DNA of 36,896 nucleotides from Solirubrobacterales bacterium. Its GTDB lineage: Bacteria; Actinomycetota; Thermoleophilia; Solirubrobacterales; Solirubrobacteraceae. Of the stretch, positions 21,028 to 29,320 are shown piece after piece (within the stretch, counting starts at the first letter, position 1; every line of letters begins with the position of its first letter). The notes under the pieces are model-generated. The model was not told the DNA's origin and made no database searches. It saw nothing but the letters and a program-made list of their open reading frames with translations. The stretch covers positions 1 to 36,896 of the forward strand of contig DAHUYL010000111.1 in the NCBI GenBank assembly GCA_027315255.1, in the 5' to 3' direction. Made by a program: the position numbers and the translations under genes.

Positions 21028-23750
21028 GGCACCCGACGGGCGAGCCGGGCGGCACGGATGGCGAGCCTGGCTCGACCGTCGCCGGCGACGGACAGCAGGT
21101 CCAGCAGCAGCGCGCGGTCGCCGAGCGGCCTTGGGAGCCGGCACGAGGGGCACCCGCCGGGAGGATGTCCCAGCACCTGCCCCACCGCTTCCGCGAGACC
21201 GGCTTGATAAGGGCGCCTGACCCGTCTCGCCCCCGTGCGGGCGGCCAGCGCGTGCGCGTGGCCGGGGACGAATGCCGCGTGAGCGAGCGCGAGCATGGGA
21301 GCGTCGGCGGACGTGTCGCCGACCGCGACCGCGATCGGCCGATCCTCCACGATCCCGAGCGCCGCGGTCAACGCGCGCAGACCCGACCCCTTGTCGACGG
21401 CGGCGTCGACGAAGTCAGTCTGGCTGTCGCCGACGATCGCCCGCACTCCCCCGTCTGCGCCACACGATCGCAGGCAGTCGGCGGTCTCAGTGTCCTCGAG
21501 CGGCCGACGCCGACCGCCATCGCCAATGCGGTAGGCGCGCACGGCGTACCGAAAGGCGCGGTCAAGCCGCACGCCTTCGCGTGCGCGCAGCTCGGAGCGC
21601 AACCGCGCGAGCGCGCCCACGCCAGGTTCGTCGACCAGCCCGATCACGCGCGCGCCACCGTCGAGGCAGAGCGCCGCCCCGTACTCCGCGACGCCGGCCT
21701 CGAGGCCGTAGGCGCGGCAGCGGTCAGCCACCTCTCCGACGCTCCGGCCGGTGGCGAGCACCGGACGGAAGCCATGCGCGATCAATGCCCGCAAGGCTGC
21801 GGCGCTCGTTCGTGTGGGCGCCGCGAAGCCGAGGTGCTCGGTCTCCAGCACGCCGTCGATGTCGAGTGCGCACAGCGGTGCGCGCTCCCCGGCGCATCGA
21901 TCGAGATCGGCCAGGAACACACCGCCGAAGTAGCGCGCGACCGCACGAGCGCTCGCGTGCCGGACCTCCTGCTCGCGCTCCGGATCCTCGCGCAGCCGGC
22001 CCCATAGGTGGGCGAGCTCGTAGAGCAGCAGGCGCTCGCGTTCCACGCCTTCTCCGGTCTGCGCACGCCAGGCGGCGAGAACGCGCTCGACGAGATCTGG
22101 ATCATCACTTCCGGCACCGACCCCCGCGAGATCGAACGCCGGGTCCGCGCATGCCAGGCCGAGACTCCAGTCGGTTCGCTGAGTGAGGGTCACCTTGATG
22201 GCACCCGAGCCATCCTGCGAGGCGAACCAGTGGCCGGGCGACATGCTGCCGTCGATCACCGACGGCGACGACGTTCTCAGCAGTGACCGGGCGGCCCTGT
22301 CGACGAGCGCGACCCGGGCGAGCGGCGCCGCGCGGCCGAAGCTCCGGCCGAGGATGATCCCTGCCACCTCCCAGGCGGGTCGCTGACCGTGCAGGGCAAC
22401 GGTCTTGTCGCGCGCCAGCGGCAGTGCCCGGCGCCGCGCCGCCACGTACGCAGCGGCAGCATCCGGAAGCCGATCGGCACCGGCGCTGAGCCGGTGCCCG
22501 CCGGGGATCCATTCGCGGTACAGCACCCCGTCGTGGAGGCCGAACACACGTGGACCGAACGGCCCGAGTTCGCGTGCGACCGCGAGCTCGCGTGCGCCGA
22601 AGTAGCCGACGCCGACGCTCGTCGCCAGGATGTCGAGCTCGCGCTGACCGCGCCCGGACGGCTCGGTGCCGCTGACGCGATACAGCGCGCGGCGATGCCC
22701 GCGCCGGAACGCGGCATCGCCAAGCTCGACCCGCCGGATCGAAACGAGCTCGAGCTGATCTCTCAGCAGCCCTGCCAGCACATCTCTCGCCGCGCTGTCC
22801 TCGAGTCGTGCGTGCACCGACCACTCGTGTTCGGCGAGCAGGACCGCAGCGTAGCCCGACAGCGTGGCCGGGAGCATGCCGCCGCTCCGCTCGAGCGCAA
22901 GCAGGAGCACGATCCCATCGTGCGGGACGCCGTGGCGTTCGAGGCGGGTCGCCGCTGCGACGAGCGACGCACCGCTGACGGGCGGATCGTCGATCAGCAG
23001 TGCCTGGCCGCCGCTGCGCGCCAGCGACCGCAGCCGGCTTTGCTCGGCCCGGAGCAGCGCGCGGCCAGGACGCATCGTCAGCACTCCGGCAACGGGGGCG
23101 CCCCGAGCACGGAGCATCGCCGCGATCAACGGCGCCAGATAGCTACCCGAGGTTCGGACGCCCGCCACCAGCACAGGCCGCGGGCGATCGGTGCGTGCCG
23201 CGATGAAGCGCTCGGCCAGCAGTTCGAGGTCATCCGGTCGCTGGTCGAATTCGTGGAAGCACGCGGGCAGACGAACCACTGCTTGCCGGACCGCCTCAGG
23301 CAACGCTCGGGCCGCACGAGCGAGCTCCAGGCAGCGAGTCGCGAGCGCGTCGCCATCGTCCCGGTAGCCGAGGGCGGCATCGGCCAGCTCGTCGCACAGA
23401 TGCGCTGCCTCGAGCTGCCAGCGACGCAGATCGCGCGTCGATCGCCGGGCGGCGCCGGCGGCCACTGCGGCGTGGCTGCCGGCGGCGGCGAACCGGCCGG
23501 CCAGCCTGGCGGGCGCCGCGCGCGAGCGGCACAGCACAGACGCCGTGTCGTCGAGTGGGTAGGGTCCGTCATGCAGCCGGTCCTCGGCGATCTGGTTGAG
23601 CCCGGCGGCAATCAGAAAGGCGTCGAGCCAAGCTCGCGCGGAGGCTGCGCGCTCGAGCAGCTGGCTCAGCTCGTCGAGGTCATTGAGCAGGCTCGTCACA
23701 AGGAGCCTGGGGTCGGCCCCGATCGCGATGCTGGTATCAGCCGCCAGCAT
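21024..23750 (-). CDS. Three-part protein: PRTase-like, degenerate kinase-like and HAD phosphatase domains
   Basis: 908 residues from ATG 23750, overlapping the glycosyltransferase gene by 14 bases. Residues 1 to about 180 are helical and unrecognised. Residues about 190-320 look like a type I phosphoribosyltransferase: PVLVAGVRTSGSYLAPLIAAML, and ALLIDDPPVSGASL in the PRPP-loop position (254-262). Residues about 340-590 resemble an APH-type kinase, but the catalytic HGD is replaced (VIDGSMSPGHWF) while a TDWSLGLACADPAFDLAGV tail remains, so a pseudokinase is likely. Residues about 625-860 are a HAD IIB/Cof-like phosphatase: ALDIDGVLE nucleophile, LATGRS, VDKGSGLRAL lysine and VGDTSADAPML. 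A CPSC pair lies near the C-terminus. Substrate unknown; the context suggests a phosphorylated sugar or sugar-nucleotide step in surface polymer synthesis. Confidence 0.78.
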   Translation of the reverse strand: MLAADTSIAIGADPRLLVTSLLNDLDELSQLLERAASARAWLDAFLIAAGLNQIAEDRLHDGPYPLDDTASVLCRSRAAPARLAGRFAAAGSHAAVAAGAARRSTRDLRRWQLEAAHLCDELADAALGYRDDGDALATRCLELARAARALPEAVRQAVVRLPACFHEFDQRPDDLELLAERFIAARTDRPRPVLVAGVRTSGSYLAPLIAAMLRARGAPVAGVLTMRPGRALLRAEQSRLRSLARSGGQALLIDDPPVSGASLVAAATRLERHGVPHDGIVLLLALERSGGMLPATLSGYAAVLLAEHEWSVHARLEDSAARDVLAGLLRDQLELVSIRRVELGDAAFRRGHRRALYRVSGTEPSGRGQRELDILATSVGVGYFGARELAVARELGPFGPRVFGLHDGVLYREWIPGGHRLSAGADRLPDAAAAYVAARRRALPLARDKTVALHGQRPAWEVAGIILGRSFGRAAPLARVALVDRAARSLLRTSSPSVIDGSMSPGHWFASQDGSGAIKVTLTQRTDWSLGLACADPAFDLAGVGAGSDDPDLVERVLAAWRAQTGEGVERERLLLYELAHLWGRLREDPEREQEVRHASARAVARYFGGVFLADLDRCAGERAPLCALDIDGVLETEHLGFAAPTRTSAAALRALIAHGFRPVLATGRSVGEVADRCRAYGLEAGVAEYGAALCLDGGARVIGLVDEPGVGALARLRSELRAREGVRLDRAFRYAVRAYRIGDGGRRRPLEDTETADCLRSCGADGGVRAIVGDSQTDFVDAAVDKGSGLRALTAALGIVEDRPIAVAVGDTSADAPMLALAHAAFVPGHAHALAARTGARRVRRPYQAGLAEAVGQVLGHPPGGCPSCRLPRPLGDRALLLDLLSVAGDGRARLAIRAARLARRVP

Positions 23751-25032
23751 CGTTCCGTAGCCGCCGCTTCCCGCGCACGTATCCGATCGGCCCGTACAGC
23801 ATCCCTGCCCGCTCGGCTGCCAATAGGGCATGGGAGCCCGCGCCCGGGTCGAGGCTCTGACCCGAGCGCAGCGAACGGGCGCGCGCCAGGCCCGGACGAA
23901 CGAGGCGACCGAGCTCGCGCATGCGGCTCGGGCTGTCGAGCACGGTCTTCGTCAGGTACGCGGTCAGGCCGGCGCCGTATCCGAACGCCTGCCGGCGGAG
24001 CGCGCGATGGTCGCTGTGGTGCGCGTGCAGGACGAGTGCCGCGGGGTTGTAGACGAGGCGCTGCTCGCTCGCGATCACCGAGAAGAACGCGCTCAGATCA
24101 TCGCCGCCGCGAGCAGGGGTCCCGGCGCCGGTTGCGGGATCGAAGCCGCCAATCGCCTCAAGACCGGCGCGCGTGAACGCCATGTTGGCACCGGATCCGA
24201 ACTTGCCCGCCGCATACGGATAGAGCTTGTCGCCTGAGTCCGTCGAGGCGTCGAACACGCTTTCCGCGAAGCCCTTTCCCCAGCCCCAACGCTGCTCCGC
24301 GACCAGCTGTGCCGGAGTCTCGAGCTCGGCAGGAGCGATCAGCCCGGTCACGCATGCGACCCGGTCGGCGAGGGCGAAGCCGCGGGCCAGCTCGAGCAGC
24401 CACTGCCGGTCGACGATCACGTCGTCGTCTGTGAACGCAATCACGGCTCCGCGGGCCTCGCGCACGCCGCGATTGTGTGCCATCGCAAGCCCCGGTCGCG
24501 GCTCGTGTACGTACCTCACCCGGTCACGGAAGTCGCGCTGGAGGGTCTCGCGAGTGGCATCGGTCCGCGGCGCGTTGTCTACGACGACCACCTCGAAGCT
24601 CGGGTATTCGAGTCCGCAGACGGCGTCCAGACAGCGTCTGAGGCTGTCCGGTCGTTCGTGGGTCGCGACGACGACCGTTGCGAACGGAGCGTGCTGGCGC
24701 ACCCGGTCCAGCTCGGCAAGGCATCGCGGCTGCATCGATGGCGGCGAGGCAAGTCCCGCGGGCGTGAGCGAGTCCGGCATCTGCAGGCCGTCAGCCCGGA
24801 GATGCTCGCGGATGACGTGGGCGAGCTCGGACCAGACCCGCATCGCGATTCCCTCAGCGGTGACCTGCGCAGGCAGCCAGACGAACCCCAGCGGGTGTCG
24901 GTGCAGGCGGACGAGGCAGAGCGCCTGTGGGTAGCGGCGTGCAGCACCGGCGCTACCGGTGCCGATGCCGGTGGGGTCGAGCGCGCCAGAGATCTCGAGC
25001 TCGAGCAGTTTCACCGGAGCGCAGGCTGTCAA
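23737..25032 (-). CDS. Glycosyltransferase family 2 with N-terminal extension
   Basis: 431 residues. TTG 25032 has GAAGGG five bases upstream; GTG 25014 is an alternative without a good ribosome site. Residues 1-112 form an extra alpha/beta domain (YPQALCLVRLHRHPLGFVWLP ... AHVIREHLRADGL). The GT-A fold starts at about 116: FATVVVATHERPDSLRRCLDAV, VVVVDNAPR, GLAMAHNRGVREARGAVIAFTDDDVIVD with the DxD-type motif, and GANMAFTRAGLEAIGGFDPATGAGTPARGGDD containing the acceptor-site acidic pair. It should add a sugar from a nucleotide donor to a lipid- or protein-linked acceptor at the membrane face. First gene of the minus-strand operon, divergent from the membrane-protein operon. Confidence 0.88.
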   Translation of the reverse strand: MTACAPVKLLELEISGALDPTGIGTGSAGAARRYPQALCLVRLHRHPLGFVWLPAQVTAEGIAMRVWSELAHVIREHLRADGLQMPDSLTPAGLASPPSMQPRCLAELDRVRQHAPFATVVVATHERPDSLRRCLDAVCGLEYPSFEVVVVDNAPRTDATRETLQRDFRDRVRYVHEPRPGLAMAHNRGVREARGAVIAFTDDDVIVDRQWLLELARGFALADRVACVTGLIAPAELETPAQLVAEQRWGWGKGFAESVFDASTDSGDKLYPYAAGKFGSGANMAFTRAGLEAIGGFDPATGAGTPARGGDDLSAFFSVIASEQRLVYNPAALVLHAHHSDHRALRRQAFGYGAGLTAYLTKTVLDSPSRMRELGRLVRPGLARARSLRSGQSLDPGAGSHALLAAERAGMLYGPIGYVRGKRRLRNDAGG

Positions 25033-25130
25033 TGTCGCCCTTCCACAAGAGGAGCAACGGCTGGGTGCCCGCGCGTTTGTAGCAGCCGAGCAGGTAGGCA
25101 GCTGGGTGTTCGAGCAGATCGATGAGTTCT

Positions 25131-25277
25131 ACACCGTGGGCGGCTCCACGGTGTGCTCGGCCACCGCTCGCCGGGACGCCGGATCACGAGCGCCCAGCCC
25201 CGCACCACGGCGCGGGGAATCTCAGCGGACCGGAATCGGGTGTTGTGGCGCACCCGGCGACCTCGGGGGCGTCCCCC
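25131..25277. promoter_or_regulatory. Cluster of four stem-loops in the divergent intergenic region
   Basis: The 281-base gap 25033-25313 holds no supported gene but four inverted repeats: 25131-25154 (ACACCGTGG, 6-base loop, CCACGGTGT), 25198-25217 (CCCCGC, 8, GCGGGG), 25237-25256 (CGGGTG, 8, CACCCG) and 25265-25277 (GGGGG, 3, CCCCC). The first has perfect 9-base arms. They could be operators or a structured 5' leader for either operon. TAAAGT at 25284-25289 is a weak candidate -10 for the plus-strand operon, but no -35 was seen. Confidence 0.4.
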
Positions 25278-25313
25278 CACCGCTAAAGTCTTTGCGTCCG
25301 CCACTCCGCCTAC

Positions 25314-27227
25314 ATGCAGTCGACCACCTCAGCCCAACCCGTGCTAACGGAGCGGGGACCGTCGAGCGTGACCTTGACCGAGGTGGTTGATGGCCGCCTC
25401 CTGAGCGGCGGCATGCTCGCGGGAGCATCGAGGTCGTCGTTGTTCCATGTGGTGCTGATCGCGGGCGCTCTGACGCTGTGGGCGGCGACGCTTGGCGGTG
25501 TCGACCCGCACCGGATGACTGACTTTGGGCTGCTGTCGGTGCTGTCGCCGTGGTACTACGTCGCAATCGGCCTGGTCACCGCGAGCTTCTGCATCGCGCT
25601 CTACTCGGCCCCGCGCCAATGGGCACTCCTCGGGGCGCACGTGGTCGGGCTGCTCCTCATGCTGCATGGCAGCCCGGCGATCATCTACGGAACGTTGCGC
25701 TACGCCTGGGCGTGGAAGCACGTCGGGATCGTCGCCTACATCGTCGAGCACGGATCGGTCAACCCGAACATCGGTTACCTGACCGCATATCAGGACTGGC
25801 CAAGTTTCTTCGCGCTCGCCGCGCTGATCGTCCAAGCCGGTGGCTTCGGCGACGCCGCCGCATTCGCGTCCTGGGCGCCGCTGTTCAACAACCTGCTGTT
25901 CGCTGGCGCTGCGATGTTCCTGTTCAGGACGCTGACGAAAGATCGGAGGCAGGCCTGGCTGGCGGTGTGGCTCTTTTGCATCACCAACTGGGTCGGACAG
26001 GACTACTTCTCGCCGCAGGCCAACGCCTACTTCCTCTACCTGATCACGATCGGCATCTGCCTGTGCTGGCTGCGGCCGACCGGCCTGCCGCCGATCGCCT
26101 CGCTCAGGCGCTGGCTTCGCTCGGAACGCCTTGCGCAGACCGCGCGTCAGGTGATCGCGAGAGGACTCCCGCTGAACCAGGCAGGCATGCTGAAGCAGCC
26201 GCTTCCGGCAATGGCTGCGATCGTGTTCTTGCTCGCCGCGGCGATCGTCACCAGCCACCAACTCACGCCGTTCATGCTGATTCTCGCGATCTCGGCGCTC
26301 GTCGTCTTCAGGCTCTGCGTCCTGCGCGGCTTGCCGTTGCTGATCTTGGTGATGACCGCCGCCTGGGTCTGCTACATGGCAGTCACCTTCCTGAAGGGCA
26401 ACCTCTACTGGATCGTCGCGTCGATCGGTTCGCTCAATATCGGCAGCTCGACGCTCAGCAACCTGGCGGTCGCGAGCCACGACCATGTGATCGTTGCCGA
26501 GGTCGCACGGTTATTGACGGCGTCGGTCGGCGCAGTGGCCGCACTCGGGCTCTGGCGCCGCCTGCGCAAGGGTCGCGCCGACACCGCTGCGGTGCTGCTG
26601 GGCGTCACCAGCGTTCTGATGGTGTGGGGCAACGCGTATGGCGGCGAGATGCTGTTCAGGATCTACTTCTTCGCGCTGCCGTTCCTGTCGTTTCTCGCCG
26701 CCGGGCTGATCTTCCCTTCACCACGAGCCGGGCGAGCGAGGCTCACGCCCGCGGCGGCGATGCTCGTGTGCGCGCCGCTCCTTGCCGGCATGCTCGTCTC
26801 CTACTACGGCAATGAGCGAATGAACTACATCTCTCCCGACGAGGTGCGGGCCGAGCATTACCTGATCGCGCAAGCACCCCCCGGCTCGACGCTGGTATCG
26901 ATCAGCGCCGACTATCCGTGGGTGATGGGCGACTACGAGCGGTACAGGTTCGTGCAGGTGGTCGTCCTTCCGGTCTCCCAGCAGCGTGCGCTGATCGCCA
27001 ACCCAGCCGGCCAGGCCGCACGGCTGATGGGCGCGGGCTCTGGCCACGCCGGCTACATGATCTTCTCGAGCAGCCAGGCGGCCGAGGTCGAGATGACCGG
27101 CGAGCTGCCTGCTGGCAGCGTCACGCGGATCCGGGACGCGATGCTCCGCTCCCCGAGGTTCCGCGTGATCTACCGTGGCCCCGACTCGTTGATCTTCGCA
27201 CTTTCGACGCAAGCCGGTTCGGCATGA
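25314..27227 (+). CDS. Large polytopic membrane protein, polysaccharide-assembly context
   Basis: 637 residues with roughly 12-13 hydrophobic segments after a 40-residue cytoplasmic N-terminus, and a C-terminal outside domain of about 130 residues (ERMNYISPDEVRAEHYLIAQAPPGSTLVSISADYPW). The topology, with loop motif YLTAYQDWPSFFALAALI between early helices, is that of GT-C-type glycosyltransferases or O-antigen-polymerase-like proteins that use polyprenyl-linked sugars. I do not recognise a specific family and cannot see a decisive catalytic motif. It is the first gene of the plus-strand operon and overlaps the next gene by ATGA. A role in polymerising or modifying the exported glycan is inferred from neighbours only. 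Confidence 0.72.
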   Translation: MQSTTSAQPVLTERGPSSVTLTEVVDGRLLSGGMLAGASRSSLFHVVLIAGALTLWAATLGGVDPHRMTDFGLLSVLSPWYYVAIGLVTASFCIALYSAPRQWALLGAHVVGLLLMLHGSPAIIYGTLRYAWAWKHVGIVAYIVEHGSVNPNIGYLTAYQDWPSFFALAALIVQAGGFGDAAAFASWAPLFNNLLFAGAAMFLFRTLTKDRRQAWLAVWLFCITNWVGQDYFSPQANAYFLYLITIGICLCWLRPTGLPPIASLRRWLRSERLAQTARQVIARGLPLNQAGMLKQPLPAMAAIVFLLAAAIVTSHQLTPFMLILAISALVVFRLCVLRGLPLLILVMTAAWVCYMAVTFLKGNLYWIVASIGSLNIGSSTLSNLAVASHDHVIVAEVARLLTASVGAVAALGLWRRLRKGRADTAAVLLGVTSVLMVWGNAYGGEMLFRIYFFALPFLSFLAAGLIFPSPRAGRARLTPAAAMLVCAPLLAGMLVSYYGNERMNYISPDEVRAEHYLIAQAPPGSTLVSISADYPWVMGDYERYRFVQVVVLPVSQQRALIANPAGQAARLMGAGSGHAGYMIFSSSQAAEVEMTGELPAGSVTRIRDAMLRSPRFRVIYRGPDSLIFALSTQAGSA

Positions 27228-27571
27228 CCCACAGTGGACGGCCGTGGCCGCTGGTGATCGTCGTGTCGGCGGCCGCACTCACGGTAGCCGCCGGCTTGGC
27301 CGCTCCGAGCGCGGTCAGGGGACCGCTCGCGCTGTGGTTCTTCCTGTTCTGCCCGGGGATCGCGATCGTCGGGCTCTTGGAGATCGCCGACCCGCTCGCC
27401 GAGGTGATGATCGCGGTCGCGGTGAGCATCTCGATCGGAATGCTGCTGTCGCTGGCGATGGCGCTCACCGATACCTGGTCGTGGGTCGCGGCGAGCGTGA
27501 TCCTGATTGCGGTGAGCCTCGCCGGCGCGACCGCGCAGGCACGCCGCCGGTCCAATCGACAGAGGCAATGA
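27224..27571 (+). CDS. Small membrane protein (115 aa), function unknown
   Basis: Starts at ATG 27224, overlapping the upstream stop (ATGA), and ends in another ATGA overlap with the next gene. Three hydrophobic segments are visible (PLVIVVSAAALTVAAGLAA, PLALWFFLFCPGIAIVGLLEI, VMIAVAVSISIGMLLSLAMAL, then WSWVAASVILIAVSLAGA, so three or four helices) and a basic tail (QARRRSNRQRQ). LFCPGIAIVGLL..AD is reminiscent of N-terminal segments of membrane proteins in exopolysaccharide clusters. The tight overlaps on both sides make it a real gene, probably a partner subunit of the large membrane protein before it. Confidence 0.72.
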   Translation: MTHSGRPWPLVIVVSAAALTVAAGLAAPSAVRGPLALWFFLFCPGIAIVGLLEIADPLAEVMIAVAVSISIGMLLSLAMALTDTWSWVAASVILIAVSLAGATAQARRRSNRQRQ

Positions 27572-27783
27572 ACGAGCTTGGTGGTCCGACGGCCGTCAGC
27601 GCCGGCGTCGTCGCAATCGTCCTCCTGATCGTGCTGCTGGCCGAGCACGAGCTGCTGCGCGTCGCTGATCGCGAGATCCTCCGCAAGCGCAAGCGCTTCA
27701 TCGCGGTGGCTGTGGTGCCCTTGCTGGTCGCATGTGGGATCGTGGTCGTCGCGCGGTTGATCGACATCGCGTCGGTGCGTTGA
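27568..27783 (+). CDS. Very small membrane protein (71 aa), function unknown
   Basis: ATG 27568 overlaps the previous stop (ATGA), and its own stop shares a base with the next ATG (TGATG). Two hydrophobic helices (AGVVAIVLLIVLLAEHELL and FIAVAVVPLLVACGIVVVARLI) flank a short, strongly basic and acidic cytoplasmic loop (RVADREILRKRKR). It has no recognised family. Position and translational coupling, not homology, support it. A small accessory or assembly subunit of the surface-polymer membrane complex is a reasonable guess. Confidence 0.68.
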   Translation: MNELGGPTAVSAGVVAIVLLIVLLAEHELLRVADREILRKRKRFIAVAVVPLLVACGIVVVARLIDIASVR

Positions 27784-28556
27784 TGGCCCCTCGCGCGAAC
27801 GCCTTCGAACTCGCGGCAGTTTCACCATCGCTGTGTGTTGCGCTGATCGTCGTCGCCGACATCGTCGGCGCGGCTGCAGGCCCGCTTGCCGGCGCGGTCG
27901 TCGATGCCACCGTCGTGCTGCTGTTCATCAACGTGTGCGTGCTCCTCGACGATGGGCCACGGTCGCACGTGCCGCTCCTGCTGAGCGTGGTGGCGCTGTC
28001 GCAGCTGATCGCCTTCGCCCTTCCGGGACAGGACCTCGACCGCACTGCGCGCGATGCGCTCGCGGCCGTGCTGCTGCTGGGAGCGTTGGCGGTCGCCAGC
28101 CGGTACGTTCGGTTCGAGCGCAGGCTCCTGGACATCTCGCCGAACGGACTCGCGGCCCAACTCGCGATCGCCGCGGGCGGCCTCCCGGTTGGAATCGCAG
28201 GAGAGCAGTTGCTCAGCCCGCGGCCGCTTGCAGATCCGCACCAGCTCGCGGCCTTCGTCGTCGCGATCGCAGTCGCCGGCGGGCTGTCCGCGCCGGCGGT
28301 CGAGCTCGCTTTCCGCTGGCAGATGCAGACCGAGCTGGTCACGCGCTGCCGCCGTACCGGGCCAGTGCTGCTGAACGTGATGTTCGCGAGCCTTTACCTG
28401 GGGACGCACAACGCCGGGTACGTCGCGCTGATGGGAGTGGCAGGGCTCGGGCTGTCGCAGGCAGTGAAGCGAACAGGCACGATCTGGGGCGCGGTCGCCG
28501 CGCACAGTCTGATCAGCGTCGGCGTGCTGGTCGTGTGGCCGACGGTTCTCCGATGA
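27783..28556 (+). CDS. CPBP-like (Rce1-type) membrane protein with incomplete catalytic motif
   Basis: 257 residues, about eight membrane helices. The C-terminal third follows the layout of CPBP intramembrane proteases: VELAFRWQMQTEL at 173-185 matches the EExxxR helix but with one Glu (Glu174, Arg178). FASLYLGTHN has a His (209) four residues beyond the usual FxxxH position. GLSQAVKRTGTIWGAVAAHSLISV carries the final His241. With one Glu missing and the middle His displaced it may be inactive or act as a scaffold; assignment rests on pattern, not a search. Starts at ATG 27783 by TGATG coupling and overlaps the deacetylase gene by ATGA. Confidence 0.62.
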   Translation: MAPRANAFELAAVSPSLCVALIVVADIVGAAAGPLAGAVVDATVVLLFINVCVLLDDGPRSHVPLLLSVVALSQLIAFALPGQDLDRTARDALAAVLLLGALAVASRYVRFERRLLDISPNGLAAQLAIAAGGLPVGIAGEQLLSPRPLADPHQLAAFVVAIAVAGGLSAPAVELAFRWQMQTELVTRCRRTGPVLLNVMFASLYLGTHNAGYVALMGVAGLGLSQAVKRTGTIWGAVAAHSLISVGVLVVWPTVLR

Positions 28557-29320
28557 ATATCCCGATCCTCGCCTACCACTCGATCGCGCAGCAGCCCGCC
28601 GACTGGATCGCACCGTTTACGCTGACGCCTGAGGCATTTGCGGGGCACCTCGACGCGATTGCCAGCAGCGGCGCGACGATCCTGCCGGTGTCCGAACTGG
28701 CCGATGCTTGCGGAGGGGCGCTGCCCCAGCGCGTTGCCGTGCTGACATTCGACGACGGCTTCGCGGACTTCTACGAAGCCGCCGAGCCGATGATGGCGGT
28801 ACGCGGATTCCCGAGCACGTTGTACGTGGCGACCGCTTACGCGGAGTCGCAGCGCGGCCCCGGCGGCGAGGTGATGCTCGGCTTCGAGCAACTCGCCGAG
28901 CTGGCGCGGCGAGGCGTGGAGCTCGGCGCGCACAGCCACGACCACCTGGAGCTCGACACCGTCCCGCTGCCCGTCGCGGAGCATCAGATCGCGCACAGCA
29001 AGGCCCTCATCGAGCAGGCGCTCGGCAAGCGGGTCCGCTCGTTTGCGTATCCGTACGGATACTCGAGCACGCCGGTTCGGCGGCTCGTGCAGGCTGCAGG
29101 CTTCGACTCCGCGTGCGGTGTCGGCAACGCGTTCAGCCATCCGCACGACGACCGATACCGACTTGCACGGCTCCTGGTGCGCTCGACAACGTCTGCAGCA
29201 GAGATCGAGGCGTGGATCTGCGGCCGTGGCGCACCAACCGCGGTGCGTCGCGAACGCGCGAGGACACGTGTCTGGCGGCTGTACCGGCGCCTGGGAGTGC
29301 GGACCGGTGTGCGGCGCTGA
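28553..29320 (+). CDS. Polysaccharide deacetylase (NodB/CE4 family)
   Basis: 255 residues from ATG 28553 (ATGA overlap). NodB motifs are present: PILAYHSI near the N-terminus, VLTFDDGFADF (catalytic and metal Asp pair), GAHSHDHLELD (the H-x3-H zinc motif) and SFAYPYGYSS. No signal peptide or membrane segment is seen, so it should act in the cytoplasm or on a lipid-linked substrate at the inner face. This resembles the PssN/PelA/IcaB-like deacetylases only in chemistry: removal of N- or O-acetyl groups from a sugar polymer or glycolipid. It sits between the CPBP-like protein and a GT2 gene, which fits glycan modification before export. Confidence 0.88.
   Translation: MNIPILAYHSIAQQPADWIAPFTLTPEAFAGHLDAIASSGATILPVSELADACGGALPQRVAVLTFDDGFADFYEAAEPMMAVRGFPSTLYVATAYAESQRGPGGEVMLGFEQLAELARRGVELGAHSHDHLELDTVPLPVAEHQIAHSKALIEQALGKRVRSFAYPYGYSSTPVRRLVQAAGFDSACGVGNAFSHPHDDRYRLARLLVRSTTSAAEIEAWICGRGAPTAVRRERARTRVWRLYRRLGVRTGVRR

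Noticed and set aside
25010-25150. Minus-strand stretch reading VELIDLLEHPAAYLLGCYKR..LLLLWKGD, with protein-like composition, overlapping the GT2 start
   Set aside because: It has a stop shortly upstream and no ATG, GTG or good start after it, and it runs out of frame into the glycosyltransferase. It may be a decayed gene fragment but cannot be supported.
25344-26486. 380-codon minus-strand frame opposite the large membrane protein
   Set aside because: Composition is Arg/Asp/Gln/Glu-rich antisense noise of a hydrophobic gene, with no motif or ribosome site.
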